A DNA stretch of 64,000 bases from an uncultured Dokdonia sp. (GTDB lineage Bacteria > Bacteroidota > Bacteroidia > Flavobacteriales > Flavobacteriaceae): positions 152,859 through 216,858 of the forward strand of contig NZ_CANLOB010000004.1 of the NCBI RefSeq assembly GCF_947492815.1. Direction: 5' to 3'. Positions 27,239 through 35,177 of this stretch are shown here, in pieces. Position numbers and translations under genes: made by a program. Every line of letters begins with the position of its first letter. The stretch's first letter is position 1. Below the pieces are notes generated by a model, which was given only the letters and a program-made list of their open reading frames with translations, was not told the DNA's origin and made no database searches.

Positions 27239-28567
27239 TTAAAAATCTTCATCATTCATAAGCTCGTCAATCTTTTTAGCTTCCCAAGCTTTATTAAAGA
27301 TAGGATTCCAACCAAACGTTTCTGCCGCATGTCCTATCACTCCCCAGCCCCAGCCTCCTATCGGGAAAATGGCCCAAGGGAATGAGCCTGAACGTGCATT
27401 TAAAAAGATAAAAACAGGTACCATGATTAAGTAAATAGCAAAATGAATATAAAAGCCTTTTAACTTCTCTACCTTCTCCTTAGCACGCTTATAGCGCTTA
27501 TCTTCTATATACTCTTTCTGTTTAGGTACAAATGCTTTTTGTTGTAAAAGCATCGGAATCGCAATTTCAAACGTACTACCGTCATTTTTAACACGAACTT
27601 CAGAATCCGTTAATAAATGATAACGCTGTTTAATATTATGTAAACCAACACCACTACTCTTTTTGACTACTTGTTTCGCCTGAATATTATTTTTAACCAC
27701 TAGCCTATTTCCATCCTCATAAATCTGAATATGCAACTTCTTGCTTGGCGTTACCATATTATGTTTTACAGCATTTTCTAGTAGTAATTGTAAGGATAAT
27801 GGTACTACTTTCAATTCAGAATTTGAAACATGATCTGGAATATCTACAATAATACTATCTTCAAAACGCATTTTTATTAAGTTCATATACGTACGTGCAA
27901 AGGCAAGTTCTTCATCTACAGGAACCAATTCTTTATTTTTTTGTTCCAAAACATAGCGATATACTTTAGAAAGTGATGTTGTAAACTTCTGTGCCTGTTT
28001 TGGATTTTCTTCTATAAGACTCGCTAATACATTTAAACTATTAAATAAGAAATGCGGATCTAATTGATTTTTGAGTGCATCAAATTTCGCGGAAGCGGTT
28101 CTGGCAATAATTTTAGACTGCTTAACCTTACGATCCTGTATGTTTTTCCAATAATAAAAACCATAAAAAAGTCCCGTAGAAACTAATGCGATAATAGTAG
28201 ACAAGAAATAGTCATCGAGACGTTCATTTTCTAAGAAGACTTCTAATGACTGTCCAGCTCTTATCACCTGTAAAAAAAGACGTAATAGAAATACGGTTAC
28301 AAAAGTCGCCATCACTCCGCTAAGTAACCCAATAGTCACATTACGCATTTTCCAAAACTCATTATTGTAACGATCTAAAAATGCTCTAAAAACAAACACA
28401 TTGACCATATACAATACGACAGAGTATAATTGATTCTGGAAAAAGAACTCAAAAGCATCTCCACCATACCAAGGGTTTCCTATAAGGTATAGGATAATCC
28501 CATGTACTATAAAGAAGACTAGTCCAAATACAAATGCTTTACCAAACTCTTTTAGTATATCTTTCAT
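27239..28567 (-). CDS. LytS-type sensor histidine kinase with C-terminal 2TM domain
   Basis: A 442-residue inner-membrane kinase. Residues 1 to about 145 hold four hydrophobic helices. The His_kinase domain follows with DPHFLFNSLNVLASLIEENP near residues 170-190, where the histidine is the phosphate acceptor, then LLLENAVKHN (N box) and GVGLHNIKQRYHLL (G box). Residues from about 360 form a 2TM domain ending EAKKIDELMNDEDF. Its natural partner would be a LytTR response regulator, normally encoded next to the 2TM genes; none is present here. A degenerate palindrome copy at 28085-28098 gives in-frame TASAK. It lies 14 bp after the exported TPR-like gene. Confidence 0.88.
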   Translation of the reverse strand: MKDILKEFGKAFVFGLVFFIVHGIILYLIGNPWYGGDAFEFFFQNQLYSVVLYMVNVFVFRAFLDRYNNEFWKMRNVTIGLLSGVMATFVTVFLLRLFLQVIRAGQSLEVFLENERLDDYFLSTIIALVSTGLFYGFYYWKNIQDRKVKQSKIIARTASAKFDALKNQLDPHFLFNSLNVLASLIEENPKQAQKFTTSLSKVYRYVLEQKNKELVPVDEELAFARTYMNLIKMRFEDSIIVDIPDHVSNSELKVVPLSLQLLLENAVKHNMVTPSKKLHIQIYEDGNRLVVKNNIQAKQVVKKSSGVGLHNIKQRYHLLTDSEVRVKNDGSTFEIAIPMLLQQKAFVPKQKEYIEDKRYKRAKEKVEKLKGFYIHFAIYLIMVPVFIFLNARSGSFPWAIFPIGGWGWGVIGHAAETFGWNPIFNKAWEAKKIDELMNDEDF

Positions 28568-28581
28568 TAGTTGTTTTCTTC

Positions 28582-29214
28582 TTATTTAGTACACGCTGCA
28601 TACGCTTCTTGCGCACGTTCTAATCCATAACTAGGATGAAACTCTGTAGCTGGTTTAAAGGTAGCAAAAAGATCTATGGCGCGTTTTATTTCATTACAAT
28701 ATGGTGTGGTATCACTTCCAAAATAACGTGCAGCACCTATATCCCACTCTGCTTTATTAAAAATAAATACTGGGTTTTCAGGCTCTGCCGCTTGTGCTTG
28801 GCTATATAATTCAGCTACTTTCCCAGAATACTTCATTCCATATTTAGCGCCATCATGAGCCACCCAAACCGTATATAATTGCGCTTGCATTTGTTTTGCA
28901 TATGGGTTCTCTTTGTCTATGGCCAAGATATTATTAATATGTTCTTGTGCTTTATCTAAATTTACTTTTAAAGTTGCTTCGTTTCGGTCTTCCCAAGTAC
29001 TCCAGCATTTTAGTATGTGGATTTGAGCTATATAATAATCGGGAAGCCATTGTTCTTTTTCAGCAGCGGCAATACGTGCATAAAGATTTGAAGCTTCCTC
29101 CATTTTATTGGCTCCCCAAAGTTCAGAAGCTTTACGCATTCCTTTTTCATAAGGAGTTTGCGCTGTTCCCAACGTAGTTATAAAAAGTAGTGCAAAAGTG
29201 ATTATCGTTTTCAT
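28582..29214 (-). CDS. Exported TPR-like protein (hypothetical)
   Basis: About 210 residues, starting at ATG 29212-29214, where a signal peptide (MKTIITFALLFITTLGTAQ) begins. The frame is open further upstream but would only add a non-signal sequence containing the palindrome. The mature protein is helical with tetratricopeptide-like periodicity (KASELWGANKMEEASNLYAR, DKAQEHINNILAIDKENPYA). It probably sits in the periplasm. It is the first gene of an operon with the LytS-type kinase and the 2TM proteins, so it may act in the same signalling pathway. Confidence 0.7.
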   Translation of the reverse strand: MKTIITFALLFITTLGTAQTPYEKGMRKASELWGANKMEEASNLYARIAAAEKEQWLPDYYIAQIHILKCWSTWEDRNEATLKVNLDKAQEHINNILAIDKENPYAKQMQAQLYTVWVAHDGAKYGMKYSGKVAELYSQAQAAEPENPVFIFNKAEWDIGAARYFGSDTTPYCNEIKRAIDLFATFKPATEFHPSYGLERAQEAYAACTK

Positions 29215-29253
29215 CTGTATTGTTTTTTGATGATGTAAAAATGTGGATTTATA

Positions 29254-29268
29254 CGCTTTCGCGAAAGC
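29254..29268. repeat. Palindrome copy upstream of the TPR-like gene
   Basis: CGCTTTCGCGAAAGC, lacking the last base of the core. Confidence 0.85.
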
Positions 29269-29464
29269 AAAACCAACCCAACTGTCATTTTTAGCGACCG
29301 AATTGTTATTAGCGAAACTCAATTTTATAAAGTCTTAAAGACGTACTCAAAATTGTAAGCTGAACTAATCCCGTTGAAAAGCGGGATCTTAGCTAATACT
29401 TTCATTGTAAGTTTTAAATTCTGAATATTCAATCAGAGCAATCTTAAAGAAGCAATCCTAGGGT

Positions 29465-29484
29465 CTTTTCGCGAAAGCGAAAAG
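29465..29484. repeat. Variant palindrome copy
   Basis: CTTTTCGCGAAAGCGAAAAG: the TTTCGCGAAA centre is kept, the flanks differ. Confidence 0.7.
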
Positions 29485-29570
29485 AAAATTAATGTGTTAA
29501 AAACTGCTAAAAAACAATGAATCTGTAAGCAATTTTAACATATAAAGACTTAATCCAAAAAAGAATTGCT

Positions 29571-30560
29571 ATGAAAAAGAATCATTATACACTTATTGGA
29601 ATTTTAGCACTCTGTTTTTCGTTTGCATCCAGTACTGCACAAGAACGTACTAATCCGTTACAACAGGATCAAGAACTGGGAAAAGTGAGTTGGTATCGTG
29701 ATTATGATGTAGCAACTTCGTTATCAAAAAAAGAAAACAAACCTGTATTAATTCTTTTTCAAGAAGTACCAGGTTGTACTACATGCCGTAATTATGGAGA
29801 TAACGTATTAAGTAATCCATTACTTGTAGAAGCCATTGAAGATTTATTTATTCCATTGGTGATTCATAATAATAAAGGAGGAAAAGATCGAGCAATTTTA
29901 AATCAGTTTAATGAACCTAGTTGGAATAATCCAGTAGTGCGTATTGTAGATGCTACAGGAGCTGGTCTTGCGCCTAGAGTTGCTGGAAATTATTCGGCAA
30001 AAGGATTATATACAGCAATGCGTACTGCGTTAGCTAAAACATATGCAGAGATTCCTGAATATATGAATCTATTAGGCAAAGAATTAAGTGCGGTACATAG
30101 TACAAAAGAAAAATACTACTCTATGTATTGCTTTTGGACAGGTGAAAAACAATTAGGCGCTACCGAAGGAGTTCTTAATACCGAAGCTGGTTTTATGAAA
30201 GGTCGCGAAGTGGTAAAAGTAACCTATGATGATCGTAAAGTAGATATAAAAGCACTAGATACGTATGCAAAACGTAACAACTTCACTCCTATTACAGAAG
30301 ACAATTCCTACCGACCAGCCAGCAATGATGAAGATTATTACTTACGCCATACACCCTATAAATATCTACCCTTAAGTAATTTACAAAAGACAAAAATCAA
30401 TAGCGCTTTAGGCAAACGTAAAGATGCAACAGTGTATCTGAGTCCGCGGCAACAAAAATGGTTACAAGATATCAAAACAAATAAGTCAAAACGTGAAGTT
30501 TTATTTGACAAATCATTTGCTACCGCTTGGAAACGCAAACTGGCTTTAAGTCAAGGATAG
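29571..30560 (+). CDS. Exported thioredoxin-like protein with MsrA-like C-terminal domain (VPGUxxT-type, Cys form)
   Basis: A 329-residue protein with a signal peptide (cleavage near STAQ, residue 24). Residues about 55-150 form a thioredoxin-like fold with EVPGCTTCRNYG near residue 67: the VPG-x-x-x-C motif of a thioredoxin-like family in which the first Cys is selenocysteine in some members. Residues about 170-240 (YSMYCFWTGEKQLGATEGVL, TEAGFMKGREVVKVTYDD) resemble methionine sulfoxide reductase A, with a single Cys in place of GCFWC. The role is likely periplasmic redox chemistry, perhaps protein repair; this is inferred. It is flanked by a terminator and appears monocistronic. Confidence 0.7.
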   Translation: MKKNHYTLIGILALCFSFASSTAQERTNPLQQDQELGKVSWYRDYDVATSLSKKENKPVLILFQEVPGCTTCRNYGDNVLSNPLLVEAIEDLFIPLVIHNNKGGKDRAILNQFNEPSWNNPVVRIVDATGAGLAPRVAGNYSAKGLYTAMRTALAKTYAEIPEYMNLLGKELSAVHSTKEKYYSMYCFWTGEKQLGATEGVLNTEAGFMKGREVVKVTYDDRKVDIKALDTYAKRNNFTPITEDNSYRPASNDEDYYLRHTPYKYLPLSNLQKTKINSALGKRKDATVYLSPRQQKWLQDIKTNKSKREVLFDKSFATAWKRKLALSQG

Positions 30561-30648
30561 ATCGTTTATAATATGATATTTACAATACACTACTGAGTAC
30601 TATATAATAAATAGCATTTACACCTAGAGAAACCCTCAGTTTAGTGTT

Positions 30649-30682
30649 AAAAGGTAATCGTTTGTCTAGCGGTTACCTTTTT
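30649..30682 (+). terminator. Terminator after the thioredoxin/MsrA-like gene
   Basis: Hairpin AAAAGGTAATCG / CGGTTACCTTTTT with one G-T pair and a T-run on the plus strand; an A-run at its left also allows use by the convergent gene. Confidence 0.65.
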
Positions 30683-30728
30683 CTTTGAGTCTAGGTTAGA
30701 TGTGTAAACAGCAAAACGATCTATAAAA

Positions 30729-31163
30729 CTACATGGTAATTTGAAGATTAGTAGCCGTACCTGCAAGTATAAACTTAGCATCCTTCCATTTGGGCGCACT
30801 CATAAATCCTTTGGCATTATTAGAGCAACCTGTATCTTCTTTAGGAATCCCCATAAAGTTAGTATCTAATTTTTGATTACTATTTTCATCGTGAAAAACA
30901 GAGACTGCATAGGTTCCTTCTGGAATATCTTTAAAAATCACCACCACTTTCCCATCTTTAATTTTGCTTCTTGTTCCTTTATAACGCTTGCTTAGAAATG
31001 TAGTTTCACTATTATACAATCCTACATAAAGCATACCCTCATCACTCGCTATATCAGTAATGGTTACCTGAATATCTTGTAAACTAGCCGCTGTATCTTG
31101 TTGTGCATAGATGGTGGTTGTGCCAAGAATAAGTGCAATTATAAATTTGATGATGGTATTCAT
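30729..31163 (-). CDS. DUF2141 domain-containing exported protein
   Basis: A 144-residue protein with a signal peptide (MNTIIKFIIALILGTTTIYA) and the DUF2141 pattern: GLYNSETTFLSKRYKGTR, IPEGTYAVSVFHDENSNQKLDTN and MGIPKEDTGCSNNAKGFMSA. The family is exported, about 120-150 residues long and of unknown function. It is convergent with the thioredoxin-like gene and separated from it by a hairpin terminator. Confidence 0.85.
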   Translation of the reverse strand: MNTIIKFIIALILGTTTIYAQQDTAASLQDIQVTITDIASDEGMLYVGLYNSETTFLSKRYKGTRSKIKDGKVVVIFKDIPEGTYAVSVFHDENSNQKLDTNFMGIPKEDTGCSNNAKGFMSAPKWKDAKFILAGTATNLQITM

Positions 31164-31272
31164 AACGATTTGTTTTTAGATTGATGCCTCAAAAGTCAGA
31201 GAAGTATGGCTCTTTTTAAAAGAGAAACTACTGAATTGTCGAAATGAGTGAGTGAATTGTTTTTTTGCTCCT

Positions 31273-31291
31273 GTCTATCGCAGACAGGTTC
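31273..31291. repeat. Inverted repeat CCTGTCT...
   Basis: Short hairpin with arms CTGTCT / AGACAG (CCTGTCTATCGCAGACAGG region). A relative (CCTGTCTGCTGACAGAGGCAGG) is at 37013-37034. Function unknown. Confidence 0.4.
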
Positions 31292-31320
31292 TCGAAAATA
31301 GACTCAGAATATAACCGACT

Positions 31321-31444
31321 CTGTGACTTCGGTACAATTTCTCATACTTCGAAATCACTCAACCACCTAACTGTGAGAAGTGAAAAACTATATGTCAGGT
31401 GATTCAGGTTTTTTGCTATAAGCGAAAATGTATCGAAATCACCG
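31321..31444 (+). repeat. Repeat family A, copy 1 (~124 bp, MITE-like)
   Basis: Closely matches 34852-34972 in the same orientation. The ends are inverted: GTGACTTCGGTACAATTTC at the left and GAAAATGTATCGAAATCACC at the right. No coding capacity. It sits 11 bp beyond the stop of the Roco gene. Confidence 0.8.
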
Positions 31445-31455
31445 ACATATGAATC

Positions 31456-34107
31456 CTACAAAAAGTGCTGTCCAAAATCTTGAAGTGTATCTAAATCCAA
31501 CCATTTTGCCATTTTATTGTATCCTTTGGCAATATTCTTGACCATTTTAGCTCCATTTTTTATTCCCTTAATGGTTTTATTTATCGTAGACTTACTATCG
31601 CCTAGTTCTTCAAAAAAACGTCCAATACGCTTAGGAATATTATTCTTTTTGAGTTTCTTTTTGACGACCTCTTTATCTTTCTCATCTTCTAGTTCTTCAA
31701 GGACTTTAGCTGTTTTCTTTAAATCTTCTAACTCCTCTTGGTGTTTTTTAGTTTTAGAAAGTTTTTCAATAAGATCGTTCAACTCACCTTGTAATTCAAA
31801 GTTACAGTTCTGGAAGTTGAAGTTGGTAGTAGTGATATCACCGACATTTCCTCCAGTAACAACGGTTTGATTGTCTCTAATAATATTAGGCTGATTATTA
31901 ATCGTTATACTTAAATTTATATTATAGTCTTTAGCTACCTTGTCTAAAAGAATATCAAGATTGGCTATAGGATCATAAAATGGTCTATTATTTCTTAAAT
32001 GACTAACAATAGATTGCTCTTCTAAAAAACGTTCATGATTTGTCGGAAGTTCAGAATCGATAACTTTATAAGACAGCTCTGGTTGTAAACTCTTATAAGA
32101 TTCAAAAATATCATTTAAGGTTTCTCTTATTGTAGAAATGTATTCAGTTTTATCTTTTCCCTGTACAGATACGCTAATGGTACGTTCTCGTTGGCTTTCT
32201 TTTATGAGTGCAGTGGTACTTTCTTTATAGCCAAGAAAAACACCATATCTCCATACAGATTGTTTTTTATTGAGAATTTTAATCTCTTTATTATGTCTTA
32301 CTATAAACCGAGAAATGGTATTTGGTGGTAAAGGTTGGTTAGCTTCATATTTTAAAGATAATGTTGACTTTTCTGAAAAAACAGGCAATGTTTCAGGTTG
32401 GTCTTCTTTTAATAAATGTGGTATGACTAATCGTGTACCTCTTAACGTATAGGCTAATTCATACTTAATCATCAAATCAAATAAGAATTTGTGTTTCTCT
32501 ATAGGAAAACGCTGTGCTTCTTCTTTAAATATTTTAGGAAACTCGCTTAATAATATCGTATGGGTATCGTGATCATTTATCCAATTAATAATTTTATAGA
32601 CCCCATCACTGATCCATTCAGGGTTTAAAATTAAGGTGTTATATTCTCCTAATTCTGGATACCACAAACTAATCCCTAACGCATGTAATGATTTTAATAA
32701 AGTCTCTGCATTATCAATTTGATACTTGTCTGCTATTTCTAAAAACTGTTCCTTTTGGATAAATTCATTTTCTTTGGCTATATTTTTAGCAAATAGTTTT
32801 TCTAATTCATTTTTAACTTGGTAATAACTTTTAGAGATCTGTTGTTTTTCCCAAGAAGGGTTATGAATAATATAGTTAGAAACAACTTCTCTAAAATCTT
32901 GTAATTTCTTTGTATCTGACTTAATATTAAACGTATATAAGCCTTCAATTGGATATTCAGATTTTAATGTGTTAATAGGGATATCTACGGTATGTTTATC
33001 TTGTTCATTAACCAATATAATGGCCCTAGAATTCGTACCACCATAGTTTTTGACATGATCCAACCAATAGCGTAGACGATTTCGTTCTTCACTACGCCCA
33101 TCATACACTAAAATATACAGACTCCGTTCTGATAAGAAGAATTGATGTGCCGCATGCGTCACTGTATGCCCTGCAAAATCCCAAATACGCACATTAATAG
33201 GCTCAGTTTTTGTAGGAAGTTTCCATAAGGTGGTATCTACTCCTGGCGTACTTTCACCTTTCTTTGTCATAGAGGCTTTAGGATTGCGTAATCTACGTGC
33301 GATACATGTTTTCCCCACTCCTTTATCTCCTAAAATAATGACACGTGCTTCATTGAGACGTTCACTTCCTTCACGAAGGATACGTTCCATTTCTGCTCCC
33401 ACCGCAGCAGCCCCTTGAGCTTTTATTTCTTCTGGAAGATTAACTCTTTTTTTAACTTCGTAAATATCAAACTCAAAATTATTTTTAAAGAGTTGTTCAT
33501 ACCATTTAAACCAATAAATACATTTATTTTTCTTTAATGCTAAATGAAAACCATACCAAACATCTCCATATCTATCTATGTTTATTTCTGGTTTTCTACC
33601 ATCTAAGATTCCTAATAGGTCTGTTAATATATCTTTTTTTAAATTTATTATAGAAATTTCAGATATACTTATTATTGATTTAGATATGTCTTCAGTAATT
33701 TTATGATTTTCACTTTCTCCTATGTGATAATAAGTAGAAACAAAATATGCATAATACGGTAAATCAATTAAAAATTGAATAGATTTTCTAATAGTATTTG
33801 AATTTTTTTTTCTGTTAGAAAAATAATTATTGTGATATTCTTCATTAGCATTACTATAAATATCATAAGCAAATTCCGAATACGATCTGTTTTTAAAGCT
33901 TTGTAAATCAAAACTATAAGAAGAGACATCTAATAAATTAAAAATATTGTATATTTTTAATTGAATTTCAGATTTAATCCAAAATTTTAAATTTCCTTCA
34001 ACAAATATGAATGGAAGTACCCTAAGACCACATCTCCAAATAAAAACTATTTGTTGTTGCCATGATAGTTTTTCTATTTCTATTTTTAATTGTTCTTCGA
34101 ATGTCAT
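31456..34107 (-). CDS. Roco-family (Roc-COR) GTPase with large N- and C-terminal extensions
   Basis: An 883-residue protein. Residues 1 to about 245 are a helical region of unknown type. A Ras-like Roc domain follows with P-loop ILGDKGVGKTC near 262, WDFAGH (G3) near 309 and VNEQD (G4, with N-x-x-D altered from NKxD) near 367. A COR-type domain spans about 420-640 (WYPELGEYNTLILNPEWISD). The C-terminus has GGNVGDITTTNFNFQN near 735, a charged coiled coil, and a helical tail containing STINKTIKGIKNGAKMVKNI, a tail type seen in several prokaryotic NTPase signalling or conflict proteins. Role inferred: GTP-controlled sensor, possibly in defence. It is alone on its strand and bracketed by two copies of repeat family A. 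Confidence 0.85.
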   Translation of the reverse strand: MTFEEQLKIEIEKLSWQQQIVFIWRCGLRVLPFIFVEGNLKFWIKSEIQLKIYNIFNLLDVSSYSFDLQSFKNRSYSEFAYDIYSNANEEYHNNYFSNRKKNSNTIRKSIQFLIDLPYYAYFVSTYYHIGESENHKITEDISKSIISISEISIINLKKDILTDLLGILDGRKPEINIDRYGDVWYGFHLALKKNKCIYWFKWYEQLFKNNFEFDIYEVKKRVNLPEEIKAQGAAAVGAEMERILREGSERLNEARVIILGDKGVGKTCIARRLRNPKASMTKKGESTPGVDTTLWKLPTKTEPINVRIWDFAGHTVTHAAHQFFLSERSLYILVYDGRSEERNRLRYWLDHVKNYGGTNSRAIILVNEQDKHTVDIPINTLKSEYPIEGLYTFNIKSDTKKLQDFREVVSNYIIHNPSWEKQQISKSYYQVKNELEKLFAKNIAKENEFIQKEQFLEIADKYQIDNAETLLKSLHALGISLWYPELGEYNTLILNPEWISDGVYKIINWINDHDTHTILLSEFPKIFKEEAQRFPIEKHKFLFDLMIKYELAYTLRGTRLVIPHLLKEDQPETLPVFSEKSTLSLKYEANQPLPPNTISRFIVRHNKEIKILNKKQSVWRYGVFLGYKESTTALIKESQRERTISVSVQGKDKTEYISTIRETLNDIFESYKSLQPELSYKVIDSELPTNHERFLEEQSIVSHLRNNRPFYDPIANLDILLDKVAKDYNINLSITINNQPNIIRDNQTVVTGGNVGDITTTNFNFQNCNFELQGELNDLIEKLSKTKKHQEELEDLKKTAKVLEELEDEKDKEVVKKKLKKNNIPKRIGRFFEELGDSKSTINKTIKGIKNGAKMVKNIAKGYNKMAKWLDLDTLQDFGQHFL

Positions 34108-34218
34108 AAAATCCCCTTACTTTTAATACAAAAGGAAAACTACAAATAAATCTCTTACCATCAATATGTTATCCCATAATCTTAATACATTTTTATTAAA
34201 TAACCTTATCTTTACGCT

Positions 34219-34599
34219 ATGCATAAGCAACAACATTTTATACACAAACTAGTATCACTATGGTTGTTCATAGGGATTTCGCTGGCGTTTGGGTATGAAA
34301 CACAGGAACAAACTACAGCTGTAGTTCCTGTGGAGTTGGTGGAGACCTATACTTCAGTCAGGAAACCGCATACGGTATCTTATACGAAGGTGGTTAAAGC
34401 TATACATGCAGCAGGGTATACATCGGCGTATGCTATATTTTCATTTACACGCTTCTTAGAGGTACAACAGCATATCATCTTCCATCAAATGACAGTACAG
34501 CAAGAAGCTTTTTTAAATACAAAACCTTCCTTCATAGTACGTTTACCACAACGTACTCCTCTATCTGATGATACAGATCGTAGTCAGCATTTGTCTTAA
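34219..34599 (+). CDS. Exported small hypothetical protein (126 aa)
   Basis: A 126-residue protein with an N-terminal hydrophobic helix (LVSLWLFIGISLAFGYE, residues 11-27) as a signal peptide, then a polar region with TTAVVPVELVETYTSVRKP and several histidines. No domain was recognised. A TATCTTTAC promoter-like motif at 34207-34215 ends only 3 bp before the ATG, so the transcript may have almost no leader. It precedes a 58-residue ORF by 72 bp in the repeat-bracketed island. Confidence 0.6.
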   Translation: MHKQQHFIHKLVSLWLFIGISLAFGYETQEQTTAVVPVELVETYTSVRKPHTVSYTKVVKAIHAAGYTSAYAIFSFTRFLEVQQHIIFHQMTVQQEAFLNTKPSFIVRLPQRTPLSDDTDRSQHLS

Positions 34600-34671
34600 T
34601 TTCTAGACAACTTCAACGTACACATCTATTGTATCATCTTACGCTATGCCTAGCGTACCAACATTAATTTA

Positions 34672-34848
34672 ATGAAATTTAAACGTTTTCTGCGCTTAGT
34701 AGCGCTTATACTAATGGTGGCTGTAGCCGCCGCTATTCCGATACCTATGAAATTTGCATACAAAGACAATCTTCCAAAAAACCTACAAGAACAGGTAGAT
34801 ACGAAAGAAGAAGATGACGAAGAGGATGAGCAAGAATATATTATGTAA
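34672..34848 (+). CDS. Small membrane protein with acidic tail (58 aa)
   Basis: A 58-residue product starting MKFKRFLRLVALILMVAVAA: a basic N-terminus, one hydrophobic helix (residues 8-24), a short linker and a strongly acidic C-terminus (KEEDDEEDEQEYIM). Positive-inside charge and helix length suit a single-pass inner-membrane protein. Codon use looks normal and the ATG is preceded by an A/T-rich segment. It lies between the 126-residue ORF and repeat A copy 2, ending 3 bp before it. Function unknown. Confidence 0.6.
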   Translation: MKFKRFLRLVALILMVAVAAAIPIPMKFAYKDNLPKNLQEQVDTKEEDDEEDEQEYIM

Positions 34849-34851
34849 TCA

Positions 34852-34972
34852 GGTGACTTCGATACAATTTCTCATGCTTCGAAATCACTCAGTCACTAAC
34901 TGTGAAAAGTGAAAAACTATATGTCAGGTGATTGAATGTTTTCGCGATAGGCGAAAATGTATCGAAATTACC
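34852..34972 (+). repeat. Repeat family A, copy 2 (~121 bp, MITE-like)
   Basis: Matches 31321-31444 in the same orientation, with inverted ends GGTGACTTCGATACAATTTC and GAAAATGTATCGAAATTACC. It contains an inner hairpin, TTTTCGCGATAGGCGAAAA, which resembles a degraded copy of the window's palindrome. Confidence 0.8.
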
Positions 34973-35054
34973 GTATCTAAAAACTAAGAAAATAGCGTAC
35001 TAGTCTATTATATTTGGGGTTCTCAAAAAAATGCTGTGTTATATGCTCCTTTAC

Positions 35055-35072
35055 ACGCTTTCGCGAAAGCGT
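35055..35072. repeat. Palindrome copy upstream of the SulP gene
   Basis: Perfect 18 bp copy ACGCTTTCGCGAAAGCGT in the leader region of the SulP transporter gene. Confidence 0.9.
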
Positions 35073-35151
35073 ACATAGAAACAGTAAAATAGCATCGAAA
35101 ACGCTATCGTAAAAACAAATCCTTGCATTAGGGCATGGTGGAAGAATACTA

Positions 35152-35159
35152 TATCTTTG
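35152..35159 (+). promoter_or_regulatory. Promoter -7 element for the SulP gene
   Basis: TATCTTTGC, an exact TAnnTTTG match, 18 bp upstream of the ATG at 35178. Confidence 0.6.
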
Positions 35160-35177
35160 CAGGCTTAAAATTGGAAG

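Larger units (their letters stand above)
29215..29570. other. Divergent intergenic region with two palindrome copies
   Basis: A 356 bp gap between divergent genes. It holds a near-complete palindrome copy (29254-29268), a hairpin ATCCCG / CGGGAT at 29368-29387, and the copy CTTTTCGCGAAAGCGAAAAG at 29465-29484. No open frame of note and no exact TAnnTTTG motif at a useful distance were found. Confidence 0.6.

Noticed and set aside
29215..29322. N-terminal extension of the TPR-like protein containing the palindrome (FAFAKA)
   Set aside because: The signal peptide starts only at 29214; the extension has no coding signs and is better read as leader DNA.
31321..34972. IS or composite transposon around the Roco gene
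   Set aside because: No transposase or integrase is encoded; only short MITE-like repeats are visible, so an active transposon is not supported.
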